A stretch of DNA of 64,000 nucleotides, from positions 1,426,001 to 1,490,000 of the forward strand of contig JAIUPT010000028.1 in assembly GCA_022315425.1 (NCBI GenBank). Reading direction: 5' to 3'. The DNA is from Pseudevernia furfuracea. Its lineage: Eukaryota > Ascomycota > Lecanoromycetes > Lecanorales > Parmeliaceae. The position numbers and the translations under genes were made by a program. The stretch's first letter is position 1; the number at the start of each line of letters is the position of its first letter. Below are positions 43,551 to 56,471 of the stretch, piece after piece. The notes under the pieces are model-generated. The model was not told where the DNA came from, searched no databases, and saw only the letters and a program-made list of their open reading frames with translations.

Positions 43551-43909
43551 ATGTACAGTAGTCTGCATATGTTTCTTGCACATTTGAACCAGGCCTGGCA
43601 TGGCCTCCACCTCTTGGTGCTCATCTACCTGCGTAAGTATTCGCAACCACTACAGATCTGTTTTACTGACTGTCCCTGTCAACAGTACGGGTCGGTGCTG
43701 GCAGACTTGTGAAGTATTTGATGCCCACCACCCGACCCGCGGCAATTGAACTATTGCTCCAAAGATTCGAACAGCCTGAGCTCATGACGAAGCACCTCAA
43801 GAGGCTGCATCACCTTGTTTCGCTTTGTGGGCCAGTTTGCACGACCCACATACAACAAGTGACCCCACTCAGAAGGCTTCAAGATCGCATGGCTGGAGTG
43901 TTAGAGTGA
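43551..43909 (+). CDS. Small hypothetical protein
   Basis: Exons 43551-43632 and 43686-43909 (GT-AG intron, phase 1) encode 101 residues: MYSSLHMFLAHLNQAWHGLH, a short hydrophobic stretch LLVLIYLLRVGAGRLVKYLM, then an amphipathic helical part (AAIELLLQRFEQPELMTKHL, QVTPLRRLQDRMAGVLE). The frame also extends upstream of the chosen ATG, so the start is uncertain. A donor at the very end (GA|GTGAGT) suggests splicing onward, but the resulting frame stops quickly. The model may be incomplete. Confidence 0.4.
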
Positions 43910-44159
43910 GTAAGGAGCCTTGCGGCCCCAGAACATCGCTAATACAGAAAGACCTTCCATTGTCAGAGCGGCTCTAGGATATAGCGATCGATATCAGAGC
44001 GATGCTGAGTTGGACTCATTGCGACCGCTCCATTCGACACCCAGGGCCATACCCAACTACCCGCGGACGCCCACATCTTCAAGCCAACGTCACGCTGCCT
44101 TCAATCCCTTGGGCAATCAGGGCACTGTCCGTTCCCGTTTAGCAGCCCGCTCGCAAAAC

Positions 44160-44891
44160 ATGGAGACACATTATCAGGAGACAATAGCCGAGCGGAGAGG
44201 ACTAAGAAAGAGTGTTTGTGTCGATTTCAACGGGGGAAGGGAAGAGGGTGGCAATGGGCGTGCCAGGAAACGGCGATACGGCATAGATCGCGTGAATAGC
44301 TATGACACGGGCTGTGCGATCCATGATGCTGAAACACCCTTTTCAGAAGGTATCCATTCACGCCAGACCTTTGGCTTGCGAGCAATGACTCATAGCTTAC
44401 TCTTCATGCACTGGCTAGGTCTCCAACGGACCACAGTACCATCGTCAGTCGAGTCTATGGGCCAGATGGGAGAAGGATCTGGAGCAGAAACTCAGGGCGA
44501 CTCTGGATATGGCGGTAAGCGCTGTCACTTCTTTGGATAGATTCATGCTGATCATACAGCGTCGACGGATGAGGCAACGGAAGCCATGGATAATATTCCG
44601 TGGTTGCAAATGTCACCAGTCCCCATCGATAGATATCTGCAAAGGCAGGCGAAACCTCAAGCACTCATCGACGGAAAGTATTCGGCAGAGGCGACTAGAC
44701 GCAGTCCCAACCTCAATCTGTACGACCGATGGCTTCCGAATGTTCCTCAACAAGCTCCGTCCACTGGTCGTGAAGAATCGATGAACTGTCATAGCCAATG
44801 GAATCCTTCGGCAGGAGGTCTTTCACAGGAGATTATATACTCTATGGAAGACGGTACGGTCGATCCTCGGGCTCTGGATTTACGCTTTTGA
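44160..44891 (+). CDS. Hypothetical protein, 5' end uncertain
   Basis: The open frame begins at about 43920 without ATG. The first in-frame ATG is 44160. With the intron 44515-44559 removed (GT-AG, GGATATGGCG|GTAAGC), exons 44160-44514 and 44560-44891 give 228 residues. The upstream in-frame part (PSIVRAALGYSDRYQSDAEL, AIPNYPRTPTSSSQRHAAFN) looks like coding sequence, so an earlier exon is likely. The C-terminus reads PWLQMSPVPIDRYLQRQAKP and NLNLYDRWLPNVPQQAP. Family unknown. It could be the 3' part of the gene at 43.55 kb, but no donor/acceptor pair of plausible length joins them in frame. Confidence 0.4.
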
Positions 44892-46065
44892 GGTTGGATG
44901 TGGTGACCGATTCTCTTCTCCCCTCGAAAATTCGGGAATTTTGCCGTCAACCAGACACGGTTCTAGGCCACATGTGCTGAAACCAATGCCCCAACTGCAA
45001 AACGATTCTCTATAGGCTTTTATGTTTTGAGCTGCTACTTCTCTATTCCAGTCTCGACTCAGAGTCCACCCTGTCTAAGGCGAATTGGGGCCAGGGTCAG
45101 GTTTTACTCTCCCTAGACAGGCGTGGGAAGCTTGGGAAGGACGTCAGGATGCAAATGATGGAATAACCTGGGCCCCCATCGTCGGAGCATGCGACGAAAA
45201 GGGGCCTGGGCTAATGGTTGGAGGTTTGAATGCATTCCATGTAGGATTAGCTTTGGGCAAAGAAAAGCAAAACTGTCGGGAGCATCGAAAAAGCTGCACT
45301 GAAGAACAAGCCTTTATACGTTGCGAAAAGTAGTCACGTACCAGCTATGCGATGTAATTAGATTACCTGCATACCTCATTATCAATGGAATACCTGCGCC
45401 TTGAAAAGGTTGTGAACTCCTGCATGTAGCTTCTTAATTAGGTACACCTGTAACCTCACTCAGCAAACCTACGAGGCATCTGCAAGCGGGGTCCCTCGGA
45501 CTCAGCCTCTGAGAATAAAACAGTGCTGGCTAAATTGGAAGGAATTAATAGACGCAGATCATACAACTAATCTCGCAGAGAGTGGAATTATTGATGATCA
45601 TTTTGGAAAACACGACAACCAATCAGACCGACTTGGAACCATTCTTCTGGTTTTCGACATTGTCAAGAATCTGTAGATTGGACTGGCTACACCTGTGCGG
45701 AAAGACGCTTGGCCAAGCCTCAAACGGAAGGCTTAGATAAATCTTTACACGGCTGAGAGAAGATAAGGGCTATATGATGAACGTGTATATTCCGAACAGG
45801 GTATGGAAATGATATCACATCAGATTCCTGACACGCATTTCATCTTTCGCAAGCTTCCCTTGAGCAGAAACTCGTTACGGAAGCTAATTTGATAGATGCA
45901 GGCTCTCGGAAAATCTGTCTACGTGCGAAAAACAGTGGAGACTAGAGGTCCAAAGATCAAAACGGGCACTTGACTTCGGAGTGGCGATATTGCGCATGTG
46001 ACACGCTCTGTCCAGATATGGTTCTTTGCCAATGCTCTGTCCCTCAAGGATTTTCTCAGGGACGC
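44892..46065. other. Intergenic, no gene seen
   Basis: 1.17 kb without a supported frame, RNA gene or repeat. Confidence 0.4.
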
Positions 46066-46860
46066 CTACTTCTTCATGTTAATGGCAGCACTAGCATACT
46101 CCTCTCGAGTTTGATTCGTGCTCTTTCGCCAGTCTTCCAGATATGTTGGTAAATTTGTGACCTGATTGTCTGAACTTGGCTGAAGAGCTCCAAGACTTTC
46201 CCACGCAGGTACCACACCGGTCCAGATAGAGCCAGCCACTTCAGGGTCCTCAAGATCTTTCTTGGCATCGCTCGGCCCACCGACTCTGGTCTTGGCACTG
46301 GCTGTCTCCACATTGACTTTGAGGATACCAGTCGAGCGATCTTCTCCTTCAGTGGGAGGGTTTCGAGAATTATCCCAACGACCTGGAACAAGACTGTCCG
46401 TGATGCGGGTCATGGCAAAGAGGCGTTCTTTTGCATCAGTCACTGGCACTGCATAGCCGTGCGCTACAGCAGATCTGTAATTGCAGCTGTTATGGAACGG
46501 GGCAAGTGCAAGAACTATTCCATCCAGGATTGCAGCTGAAACGCAGACTGGCAAGCCATCTACATGGTCCTTCGGCACTTTCATCAGGCGTGATGCTGCG
46601 TGACCGTGAAGATAGATGTTGCAAGGTGTATTAGCAGGATCGCCTGTAGGATTGGAGAAAGAACACATGGCGCCTATCATTGGTAGGGTCGTAGGAAAAG
46701 GGTCATCCTGCGGATTCGTGGGAAGGAATGAGACGTGAAGTATCGGTGCGGCGTTGAACACACCATGCACGGTCTTGTAGTCATAAGCAGCCCGCTGGCG
46801 AAGTCGTCGAACTGAATTTCGCATGACAACATTGTAAGCATGCTTCGTCGAAAACGCCAT
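46066..46860 (-). CDS. Flavin-nucleotide-binding split-barrel protein (PNPOx-like)
   Basis: A single exon of 264 residues from an ATG at 46860. It belongs to the pyridoxamine-phosphate-oxidase-related FMN-binding group (nitroimidazole-resistance/PNPOx_2 type). Landmarks are RLRQRAAYDYKTVHGVFNAA, APILHVSFLPTNPQDDPFPT, LPMIGAMCSFSNP, NIYLHGHAASRLMK (the conserved HGHAA-type FMN-site motif), VCVSAAILDGIVLALAPFHN, CNYRSAV, and RLFAMTRITDSLVPGRWDNS. Relatives bind FMN and reduce small molecules, but the cellular role in fungi is unknown. The frame is intact and the length normal. Confidence 0.85.
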   Translation of the reverse strand: MAFSTKHAYNVVMRNSVRRLRQRAAYDYKTVHGVFNAAPILHVSFLPTNPQDDPFPTTLPMIGAMCSFSNPTGDPANTPCNIYLHGHAASRLMKVPKDHVDGLPVCVSAAILDGIVLALAPFHNSCNYRSAVAHGYAVPVTDAKERLFAMTRITDSLVPGRWDNSRNPPTEGEDRSTGILKVNVETASAKTRVGGPSDAKKDLEDPEVAGSIWTGVVPAWESLGALQPSSDNQVTNLPTYLEDWRKSTNQTREEYASAAINMKK

Positions 46861-47718
46861 TGCTTAGGAAGTTGAACATCAACAGCAAAGGCTCGTTGTT
46901 GTTGACGACAGATGTTATTTGCAGCCTCCCTAGCTAGCGTTTCAGCCAAGATTGATTGTAAGTAAGCTGCTCTCTGTCTATTGCCAAGTGCCGAATTGTT
47001 TGACGTTCAACCACTTGTGCTTCAATGTCTTTGTCAATACGCTGGAGAATCAAGGTGTTTTTTATAGGAGGCAGTTGAGGAATTACTTTACTGCCACGAC
47101 ATGAAAGTGGGGCGGATTTAGCGTGTGCAAATTCAGGATGTCAACGCTTGGCATTCATGCATATTGTTGTTGATTTCAGATTTCGGCTAGAGATTTGGGG
47201 CTAAGACTATATGTGACTGGATTGCATGAGCATAGAGTACTATATACCGGTGATCAAAGACCTAAACATATACGTTCACTATGCAGAGATTTCCCTTAGA
47301 CTTTACAGAAACTGTGAGCAACTCAGCTAAAAAAGCTGGCCCCGAGGGCGTCTGCGCTTGACAGCCGCAGACACCCTAAAGTATTTGGGTACTACAAGAG
47401 ATTCATCATTCATGTATCAAATGGGGGTGTACCTGTAATCTGTATCACTTGCCATCATTAATTAAGAAATTTAGTATATTATCAAAATACGATATTCGAT
47501 GATTTGGAAGATCTTTATAGCATCAAAATCAATAAAGCGATCAAATGATGGAGATGACAATGAATGAAAACGATGACTGCCATGGTCACATACAAACTTG
47601 TATGGGGCAAGAAACTACGATGCCAAGCTTTGCAATCCTTTTTGCACACGCTAAATCCAACTAGCTAAGCACGCCTCCCCGCAGAAGAATTCTCTCGTTA
47701 CACCACAACCTATCCAGC
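46861..47718. other. Divergent intergenic region
   Basis: The 858 bases between two opposed start codons contain no supported gene. Confidence 0.4.
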
Positions 47719-48873
47719 ATGGCACCCACAGCTATCACGCCTGACTTTTCAACATATCCAGATTCCAAGATTATACCGCCATCTACGCCAAACAAGGATT
47801 CTAGCGACCTCCCGTCCGAGTCTACAGAGCCTGACTTAATCGCCCCCTTCCGCGCCGCCCTTGTCTCCGAAGCCACACCTCTTGCCGTTCGGTTCCGAGC
47901 TCTGTTTTCCCTGAAGCATTATGCGTCCGAGCAGCCTCCGACCATATACACTCTCCCCGCCATCCATGCTATTGCCGCCGCTTTGCCATCGCCCTCCGCC
48001 CTGCTAAAGCATGAACTTGCGTACTGCCTGGGCCAAACGGGCAATCTAGCTGCCGTACCGTTTTTAAGGACGGTCTTGGAGGACAGATGGGAAGATGCAA
48101 TGTGTAGGCATGAGGCAGCGGAGGCTCTTGGGGCATTAGGAGATTGGGAGTCACTGGGCTTGTTGAGGGGTTTGAGGGATGATGCAGGAGAGGCTGAGGT
48201 CGTAAGAGAAACTTGTGAGATTGCGGTCGGAAGGATTGAGTGGGAGCACAGTGCAAAGAGAAAAGCAGAGCGATTACGAACCAGGTATGGTGCGTCATTT
48301 AATATGGCCGATGGTGCAGAAGGTTGACGGTTCTGAAATAGTGATTTCACGTCTATAGATCCTGCTCCATCGGTAGCCCAAGGGACGTACCCACATACAA
48401 TTGAAGAGCTTCAGAAACGGCTCTTGGATACAAGCCTCCCACTCTTTGATCGCTACCGGGCGATGTTCGCCCTCCGCGACCTCGCATCCCCGCCTGATCT
48501 TCCCACGGCTGTCCCAGCGGTGAAAGCTCTAGCATCGGGACTCTCTGATCCTTCAGCGCTTTTTCGGCACGAGATTGCCTTTGTTTTCGGTCAACTCTCC
48601 CACCCGGCATCAATACCAAGTCTTTCGGCCACCTTAAGCAACAGCAAGGAAGAGAGTATGGTGCGGCACGAAGCTGCTGAAGCACTGGGAAGTCTTGGAG
48701 ACGAAGAAGGGGTCGAGGATATCCTGCGGGGATTTCTGAATGATCCAGAACAGGTTGTGAGGGAGAGTGTTGTTGTCGCATTAGATATGGCGGAGTTCGA
48801 GAAGAATAGTGAGAGGGAGTACGCCGTTCTTCCAGAGAAGCTAGAATTTTCACCGTTGGCAAAATTCAAATAA
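47719..48873 (+). CDS. LIA1: Deoxyhypusine hydroxylase
   Basis: This is a di-iron HEAT-repeat monooxygenase that completes hypusine formation on eIF5A. Exons 47719-48284 and 48342-48873 give 365 residues. The four metal-binding His-Glu motifs are all present, two in each half: LLKHELAYCLGQTGNLAAVP, CRHEAAEALGALGDWES, FRHEIAFVFGQLSHP and VRHEAAEALGSLGDEEG. The true acceptor is the AG at 48340-48341, which restores the linker SDFTSIDPAPSVAQGTYP. The AG at 48357-48358 would break the frame. The N-terminal 40 residues are a low-complexity extension. Its 3' end faces RPA12, 94 bases away. Confidence 0.96.
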
Positions 48874-48967
48874 TAGATATGTCAAAAATACGACCAAGTC
48901 AGTTATTTTGGCTGTATCTGTAGCCTCATTAGTATACCTGGAATGAAGCCATTGGCAAGAGCACGGC

Positions 48968-49376
48968 TTACTTGTGACCGCAGTCGCAACTGAAGAACAC
49001 CGTTGTACCCTCATCTGCGCTTCTTAATTGTTGGGTATAGTATCTCATTTCTTTACTGCCACATTCTGGACACGTCTGCCGAATCACAGCATCTTTTTGG
49101 ACGTCATCCTCCGTCAGAGTCTGTACTGCAGAAAGCTTTGAGCGGAGGGCGGAGGGAAAAGCTGTAGGCTTTGATCTAGTGGTAATGGCACTAGATGATA
49201 TATCTATGGGGTCGCATCAGCTCAGCTGTAAGGGGACGTGAAGTTATAGCAGACGCTATACCTCTATTCTCCGTTCCACACACGTCACATCTCAAAATTG
49301 CATTTTCATCCCCAGAGGACCCATCCAACAGGTTCCCGCAATCGGTGCAAAATACGAGCGATCCAATTGCAGCCAT
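48968..49376 (-). CDS. RPA12: RNA polymerase I subunit A12.2
   Basis: This Pol I subunit carries TFIIS-like zinc ribbons that mediate RNA cleavage and termination. Exons 49376-49262 and 49203-48968 give 116 residues. The N-terminal ribbon is LVFCTDCGNLLD ... LRCDVCGTENR. The C-terminal TFIIS-type ribbon is QTCPECGSKEMRYYTQQLRS followed by ADEGTTVFFSCDCGHK, with the catalytic Asp-Glu pair in SADEG. The ATG at 49376 (MAAIGSLVF) is the first in frame after a GTG/TTG-only extension and agrees with family starts. It is head to head with SCC2, 358 bases apart. Confidence 0.95.
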
Positions 49377-49734
49377 AGCTACAATATGAACGCTTTTCAC
49401 GGCTTGAATGTTGATAGAACTTGCCCTCTCCAAGCAGCAGGAAGAGGGAATTAGAGAAATCTTGCGCCATGTTTTAGGTAGGTACCTAAACTAGACTAGA
49501 GTAAAGTAGGTTAGTTGGCAGCCAAGCATACAAGCTAGCTTCCCGCCCGGCTAGGGCTGTTCATGTAGATCTTCGTCGTGAAGCCGAAAGCAGCAAACGA
49601 GGCAACCTCAGCGATTACTTTCACGCTCACCAACCAATATGAGCCCGCTTTGTTCATGGCCCACTCAACTATACTGAACCCCTAGTATCTGTACCACACA
49701 TGGACAGTATAATATTCTTTCAAGACCAAGAACA
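49377..49734. promoter_or_regulatory. Shared divergent promoter, RPA12/SCC2
   Basis: These 358 bases separate the start codons of two opposed housekeeping genes and must serve both. A poly-TAGGT-like stretch (GTAGGTACC, CTAGACTAGAG) lies near 49477-49500. No factor site is recognised. Confidence 0.4.
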
Positions 49735-52700
49735 ATGGCCTCGCCAAACCACAAAGCAGGTCTGGCAGTCGTGGTCCCTACTTCTGAAAATCGAAGCCCG
49801 ACTCAAAGAAAATTCAAACAGCTTGCATTGAACGTGCCCGGAGATAGATTGTCACAGTTCAATGGGAACACCCCTCCCCGATCAATGAACGTCAGCATTA
49901 CTCCTCGACAGCCAAATGCCGTACCTCCTGCCAAGCAACTAAATGGGGCTCCTTTTCGACGGCAGTGTACCGGAGTGGCCCCCTTTCAGCCCTCCAACGG
50001 GTCTCTTCCCAATCAGTCAAGGCTTTTGAGCGTTGACGAAGCTTTGCAGTTCTCCCCTTTCTCTTCAATCGTTCCATTTGGTCCTGGTGAGTGTTGCTGG
50101 ATTCCTTAGACAGCAGCGTCTGACTCCTCCAGATATTATACCAACACCAAACACCAACCTCCCCGGCTCTCAGTCCATCTTTTCTACCTCAAATGACCAT
50201 CGCGAATCCCGTCAGCCACTTGAATCCTTGGATGAAGAGCTCTCTAGAACCCGGGGACAGTCTAGCATCGTGCAGCGTTCGAAACATGACCTCAAAGCTT
50301 ACCTCCACCCCAATGTCGTTACTGACTTGTGAGGTTGCCCACAAACTCAAACGTGATCCAAGCTTATAATTGGAGACAGCAAATTCAAAGTTCCCACGGG
50401 ACTCACTGGCAACCAGGGGCGCCCTCAAGCTGCGTCCAATGGTGAAGGCCACAAGCAGGCTCCAAGTAGCTTGGGTCCATTTGCAGATCTATTGCTCCAT
50501 GCAACAGACCTTGCTCACCGTTGTGAGTGTACACATAAATAGCAAGAAAGAAGATTTTTTTGCTGATGATACTTTGATTCAGACCCAACTCCAACAAGCC
50601 CGGAAGATACTTCTCCTGCACCAAAGACAAGCCCCCAGCCTGTGCATTCATCTGCGCCTCTTAACGCCAAAACAGTAGCTGATCGTCAACAGCCTCAGCG
50701 CCCACTCTCAGTCTCAAAACAGAAGCTTCAGACACTGCAACAGCAGTCGCCAGTTACGCCTACAAGCCAACGGTCTGCCAGCAACGAGGCAGCCTTCTCG
50801 AAGAATGCTCAAAATTCCGCCAATGGCGTATATGGACCTTTATCAACGAAGCCACCACAATTTCCGTTGGTCGTAATTCCTCCCTCATCAATCGAGTCTC
50901 GGAAAAGCGACTTCATCACTTATGAGGAGCCTACAAGTAGAGACGAAAATGAGGTTTCTCGAAAACGTAAACGTGATGCCGAGTCTCAAGCACCAGATAC
51001 ATCGCAGACAAAAGATCAGAGGGCGGCATCTGACGAGGCACTATGTCAATTGAAAGGAGTTATTCAAGATATCTTCGAAGCAGACGATCAATCACAACTC
51101 GACGGTCCAGGAGTTACCGCTTCCGTGCACGCTCAGTACTTCGCCTCTGCTTATCGCGAGGGGCAGGAAATAAATACCCTAGCCCCAGCTGTTCACGTTA
51201 AATTAGAGTCAAGTTTGCACAAGGCGATCACCACCGGCAGGTTTATTGAGATACCCGTGGACCATCTGCAGCGCTTACAAGCACTTTGTGAGGGCGCGTT
51301 GACTTCTGCCAAGTCATCAGATCTACAAATCGAGCTCGAATGGAACGCTGACGACTTTGCCGGTTGGGTCTCAAGGCTTGATGCAGTGGACCTGGGACTA
51401 CGCTCAGCTCGGACGATCCTAAGGATTATGACAGGAGGGCGTGAGGAGAAGCAAATCTATTCAGAAGAGCTGCTGCAAAGCGTAATAGATGTGGTCAAGA
51501 AGACCATAGACCACTGCATCATCCCTGTTGTCGAAGCCCGAAGCTCTAGTCCCAGCGCGGCTTTCTTCGAGGCAGCTAACTCTCACAAAAAGGTCATCTC
51601 GCAGTTGTTGTTCGATGCTAGCAAAGTCATGGCTTTCTTGGCGAAGCTGTTGTCCAAAATTGAAATCGCAGAGACCATCATCACTGGCGTAGAGTTTTTT
51701 GCCTTCCCACTACTCTTTGCGGAAAATGCACACAGCGAGAAAGAGTCGATTCTCGGCATCCAGAAATTTGAAGGCCTTCGCCATACGGCAATGGATATGA
51801 TCGCCACGATTTTCTTAAGATATCCTGGGCAACGTCTATTCCTTTTTGATGAGATTCTGTCTTCCTTGCAGAAGCTTCCCATAACCCGACAGCACGCACG
51901 ACATTACAAGCTAGAAGGTGTGCCACATATTCAGCTTGTCTCTGCGCTGATCATGCGGCTGGTACAGACCAGTGCGACGCGTTCGACTGGGGTCGTCAAT
52001 AAGACCCCAAAGCGTAAAATGCCTTCATATGAAGTTGAGCAAGGGAGCGAATTTGAGTCATCTCAAGAGGAGCATTCAAAAGCGGCGGACAATTTAGTAG
52101 AGGGTGCGGAGTCGGATATACCTGAGGACAACGAACAGTCAAGCCAAAACTCCGCCATGCAGAGATTGGGGAAGGACTCTACCTCACGTTTGGACAACGC
52201 CGCCAAGAGCGCGCAGTATGTGGTTAAGTACCTCGTGCAACGTGCAATGACGGCTTCCAAGACCGGGGATCAGCCTCATCGGCAGCTCCTGGAATTGTTC
52301 CTCGAAGACTTCATCACAGTCCTAGGCCTACCAGAGTGGCCAGCAGCAGAACTTCTTTTGCAGATCTTATTCGCCAATTGCCGAAACATCGCAGAAAATC
52401 AAAAATCGCTGGCCCCTGCAAAGAACATGGCTTTGGAAATTCTAGGGCAGATGGGCTCAGCCATATCCGAACTGGTGTCGAATACCCGCAATGCTGCAAG
52501 GGCCCTGGAAGGCCATGAGTCCCAATACAGCGGGTATCTTCGTCAAATGTTGGATGATTACATGGATGGATCGCTGGAGACCGGTGAAGTGGTGATATGG
52601 GATGGACCTTATCATGCAGTTGCAGAGTACCTTAAAAATATCAAGTCCGATGCCCCACAAATTATCAGCGCCCAAGCTTACTATTTGTCACGATGGGCGA

Positions 52701-55667
52701 AGGTTTTTACTTCAGGAGCAGTGAAGGTGGATTCCAAGAGCGAAGAACTGGCTTCAAAGCTGCGTAAAATGCTACTCGGATCAGCCTGGCCTGTATCTGG
52801 GTACGCCCCTTTTCTGCTTCATAGAGCCTGCTATCGCTAACGTGTTCACTAGTGAGCTGGATGGATTGACGAGTATTCAAAGCCGTATCGCCTACGCGCT
52901 GACTGTACTAAGCATGGACTTTTGCCGTCAATTCGATTACATCCTAAAAATCTTGCTTGATTCAGTCACCAGCGAGCAGATCACAGTGCGTACTAGGAGC
53001 CTAAAAAGTGTCACGCAGATGCTGGAGAAAGACCCCTCACTACTCGACCGAGCGAGGAGTGTCAAGACACTCATAACGAACTGCGCCACTGACGCTTCCC
53101 CCATGGTCCGCGACTCGGCTTTGACACTTATCGGCAAATGCATTACCCTGAGGCCAGCGCTTGAACAGGATTTTCTTAGACACGTCCTAAAGCTGAGCGA
53201 CGATCCAGCGACGGGCGTGCGTAAGCGGTCAGTGAAGTTGCTGAAGGACATATACCTTCGAAACACGGATAAGAATGTCAAGACAATTATTGGCGACAAT
53301 CTACTGCAACGGGTCAAGGACCCTGACACCGGAGTCTCAGATCTCGCTCGACAGACTTTCGAGGACATTTGGTTCTTGCCATACAATGCTTTTCCAGATC
53401 TCGCAGATGCGTCCGTTCCGGAAAAGCTTGCTCTCCGGGCTCAGGTTGGGCTCATCATCAGTACAGCACAACGAGGGGAGAGAATATCGTCTGTACTCGT
53501 CCATCTATTGCAAGATATCCTATCCAATAAATCGAAAAGCGTTGCAGCAAATTTTAAAGTTTGCAAATCGCTTGTTGCTACTGCATTCGAGATCATGATA
53601 GATCATACTCAGGAAGCGGAAGGCCTTGAGCAGCGCTACATACTTCAAACCTTGACAGTCTTCGCCAGAGCCAATGCCCGGCTTTTTACCACAGATCAGT
53701 TGCACAATTTGCAACCCTATATCACAAATCTTTCAGGCAAAGATGATCTCGACTTGTTTAGGTCGATTGTTATCATTTTTCGCTGTGTATTGCCGGTGCT
53801 ACCTACTATTCAGCAAAACCTGCTCCAGAATATTCAAAAGGCGCTGCTTCAAAGCGTGTCGCGACTTGGCAAGGGAGAGTTGAACGAAGTAGCTGAATGT
53901 CTATGGACAATCAATGGGACGCTGCAAAACCCCGAGATACTAATCAAAATGATTGCAGCTGTACTGACGCATTTACGGCGTCTCGAGAGAGGGGCTATCA
54001 AGTTCGCCGATCCCGAGCAAAAGGAAAATTTAGGTCGCGTCAGGAAATACATACGGATCGCCGGATGTTTCGGTAAACACTGCGACTTCGAAAGTCACGA
54101 CAGGGCTTTCCAGAGCAGCTTAGACTGGTGGGAAGGTGGATCAGTAGCTGGACTGATTGTACAGTCTGTCAACCCATTCACAAGCTCCTATCAACCGCTC
54201 TCACTCAGAGCCGAGGCGTTCGATAGCATTGGTCTCGTCTGCCAATCGTGGCCATATCAATTCACCCAAGAGCACATCAGTAACGCCTTTCAGGATGTTC
54301 TTCGGAAGGGTGAACCAGAGCTGCAGATCATTGTGCTTTCAAGTTTTCGAGATTTCTTTGCCAGAATAGATCGTCAAGCCGGAGGCAAAGTTGAGGAAGC
54401 TTTAGCTGGATCCGAGCTTCCTGCTGGAGGGAAGCTGGGAGGATCCATGACTGCAAACGATGGCGATGGCGCTTCAGCCTTGATCGCCCAGCGCTTCCTA
54501 AAAGACATCCTGAACATAGCATTGGCCAGCCAGGAAAGCTCTGCACTGACCGCAACTGAGGTCATCGCTAGTATCAACCGGCAAGGTCTAGTACACCCCA
54601 AAGAATCTGGCCCTGCCTTGGTGGCCTTGGAGACTTCGATTAACCCAGCCATTGCCGATGTGGCTTTCCAGGAACACCGTCTCTTGCATCAGCAACATGA
54701 GAGTATGTTCGAGCGAGAGTATATGAGGGCTATCCAGGAAGCCTTCAGATACCAAAAGGACATTGTACATGATACTCTTGGATACAGGACGCAGCCATAT
54801 GCTTCTAAGCTATGTGGTATGTTCGATATCATAAAGACGAGCAAAGGCAAATACCAGAAAAAGTTTCTCTCAAACCTATGTTCCAAAATCGACTTCGACA
54901 TCTCGAAGGCCGACCTCTCAAATGTCCTACCATTCTCCCGGTTTCTGACAGAGAATCTCGCCTTTTTTGATTATGGCCGACTAGACGAGCTACTTCATAC
55001 GATATCTTGTATGGAGAAGATCGTTGCAGGTAGTGGATCTGGCGTCGCTCACAGCATCAGCACCGAGATCTTCCACATCACTGTGGAGTCGATGCCCGAC
55101 GCGGCCCCAGAAGATGCGCCTCAAAATCAAGGCCCAAGTGATGGGACCAGCGTGACGGATGATCCTTCGAGGCTACGTCAACTTAGTACCGCCTCGGTCA
55201 TTCTATCATCGCTGTGGGAAGCGAGAACGTATCTGCGCCGTCTCTACGGTCTCAGCGCAAGCCAGCAGAAGCGGGAGAACAAAAAGGGTGCGGTAAAAGA
55301 TCTCAGCAAAGCCCCGAGTCGCATGCAAGGATTTACAGGGGACAAAGTGGTGGCAGCAATAGCCGAAAAGGTCGCCTCGCTAGATAGCGAAGAATCGATG
55401 ATGCAACAATGCAAGGAGTTTGTTGAGTTGCTGTCGGTCGACAGTGAGATCAAGGTTGCCGTCGAAGGAGAGGAAGACTTGGAACGTCCGGAGACGCCTA
55501 GTGGAGATGAGGAGCGTGACACACCAATGAGTGGTGGATCAAGGACATTGAAGAGAAAGGGCTCTGTGTCCATTGCTGGAACACCGATGAAAAAGAAGAG
55601 AGGAAGACCTTCGCTCAAGAGGAAGAAGAGCGGCAAGAGCGTTGGTTCGCACGAGGATTGGGACTAA
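49735..55667 (+). CDS. SCC2: Sister-chromatid cohesion loader Scc2/Mis4 (NIPBL)
   Basis: This large HEAT-repeat subunit of the cohesin-loading complex (with Scc4) stimulates the cohesin ATPase on chromatin. Five exons (49735-50086, 50133-50328, 50380-50522, 50583-52800, 52853-55667) join in phase to 1907 residues. The N-terminal 330 residues are disordered, the probable Scc4-binding part. PFADLLLHATDLAHRYPTPT is restored by splicing exons 3 and 4. HEAT arrays follow, with the highly conserved hook region SIQSRIAYALTVLSMDFC, VRTRSLKSVTQMLEKDPSLL, VRDSALTLIGKCITLRP and GVRKRSVKLLKDIYLRN. The later region has RFLTENLAFFDYGRLDELLH and FGKHCDFESHD. The C-terminus is a basic, AT-hook-like tail (KKKRGRPSLKRKKSGKS). 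Confidence 0.93.
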
Positions 55668-56471
55668 CGACCTATGGATTACCCCTTTTGGTAGAACAGC
55701 TGAAAGGCTGTTGTTGTTTGCTTGCGCTAATCACCCATATCTCTAGTGGATGCCCACAATTATGGCACTATTTTGCATCATCTGGCTGCATGAGGAAGCA
55801 GGCATTTGGCGTTTTGAAGTGAAAGATACCCACTAGACGCAGCTAGGCATATTTGCATTGACATCTGCATAGCAAAACAGCTAGTAGCCATCTGCATTTA
55901 GCTTCAGTGTCATCATGTGTCTCAATATCTTGGAGATCTCGGTCGACGCCGCGGTGTCTCGCGAACCTTGTCAGAGAGGATACTCTCAATGCCATCCCTA
56001 GGCTTCCAGCTGGATACTCGGGAACCTCGCGTTTTAATCCAGGGTCTTTTGCCTGCCTTTTCAAATGTAGATTAAACTGCTCTTGCTAGTCATCGCGATG
56101 GGTGATTGGTAACTGACCACTTTAAGCCACTGAGACAATCCCACACAAGAATTCCTAGCGCAATAGTTGTCCTGACTGTTTGCGCTTATTGCTGCCCAGT
56201 AATTCTTGGCTGGGTTCGTACTTAGGCACGCCACGAACGTAGTCACTGAGCCAGTACTAAACTTCGATCAAAGGAAAGAAAGTGGAGGTATCCAAAGAGT
56301 GTAGTCAATGGAGAAACTCAATCACCGAAGTAGCCAGCAATAGAAAAATCAGCCTGGAACGGGGTATTCTCTGTAGTGGCCAAAGCTTGCTAACAATTTG
56401 CCACATGCTATGTGCTTGCGCTTCGTCTCCTATCCGCTAATGGGGCCATCGCAGATACCAGAATGCACTGC
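55668..56471. other. Intergenic between two convergent genes
   Basis: No gene is supported in the 804 bases between the SCC2 and NDE 3' ends. Confidence 0.4.

Noticed and set aside
49195..49389. Plus-strand 64-codon frame
   Set aside because: Antisense to RPA12 exon 1 and its intron.
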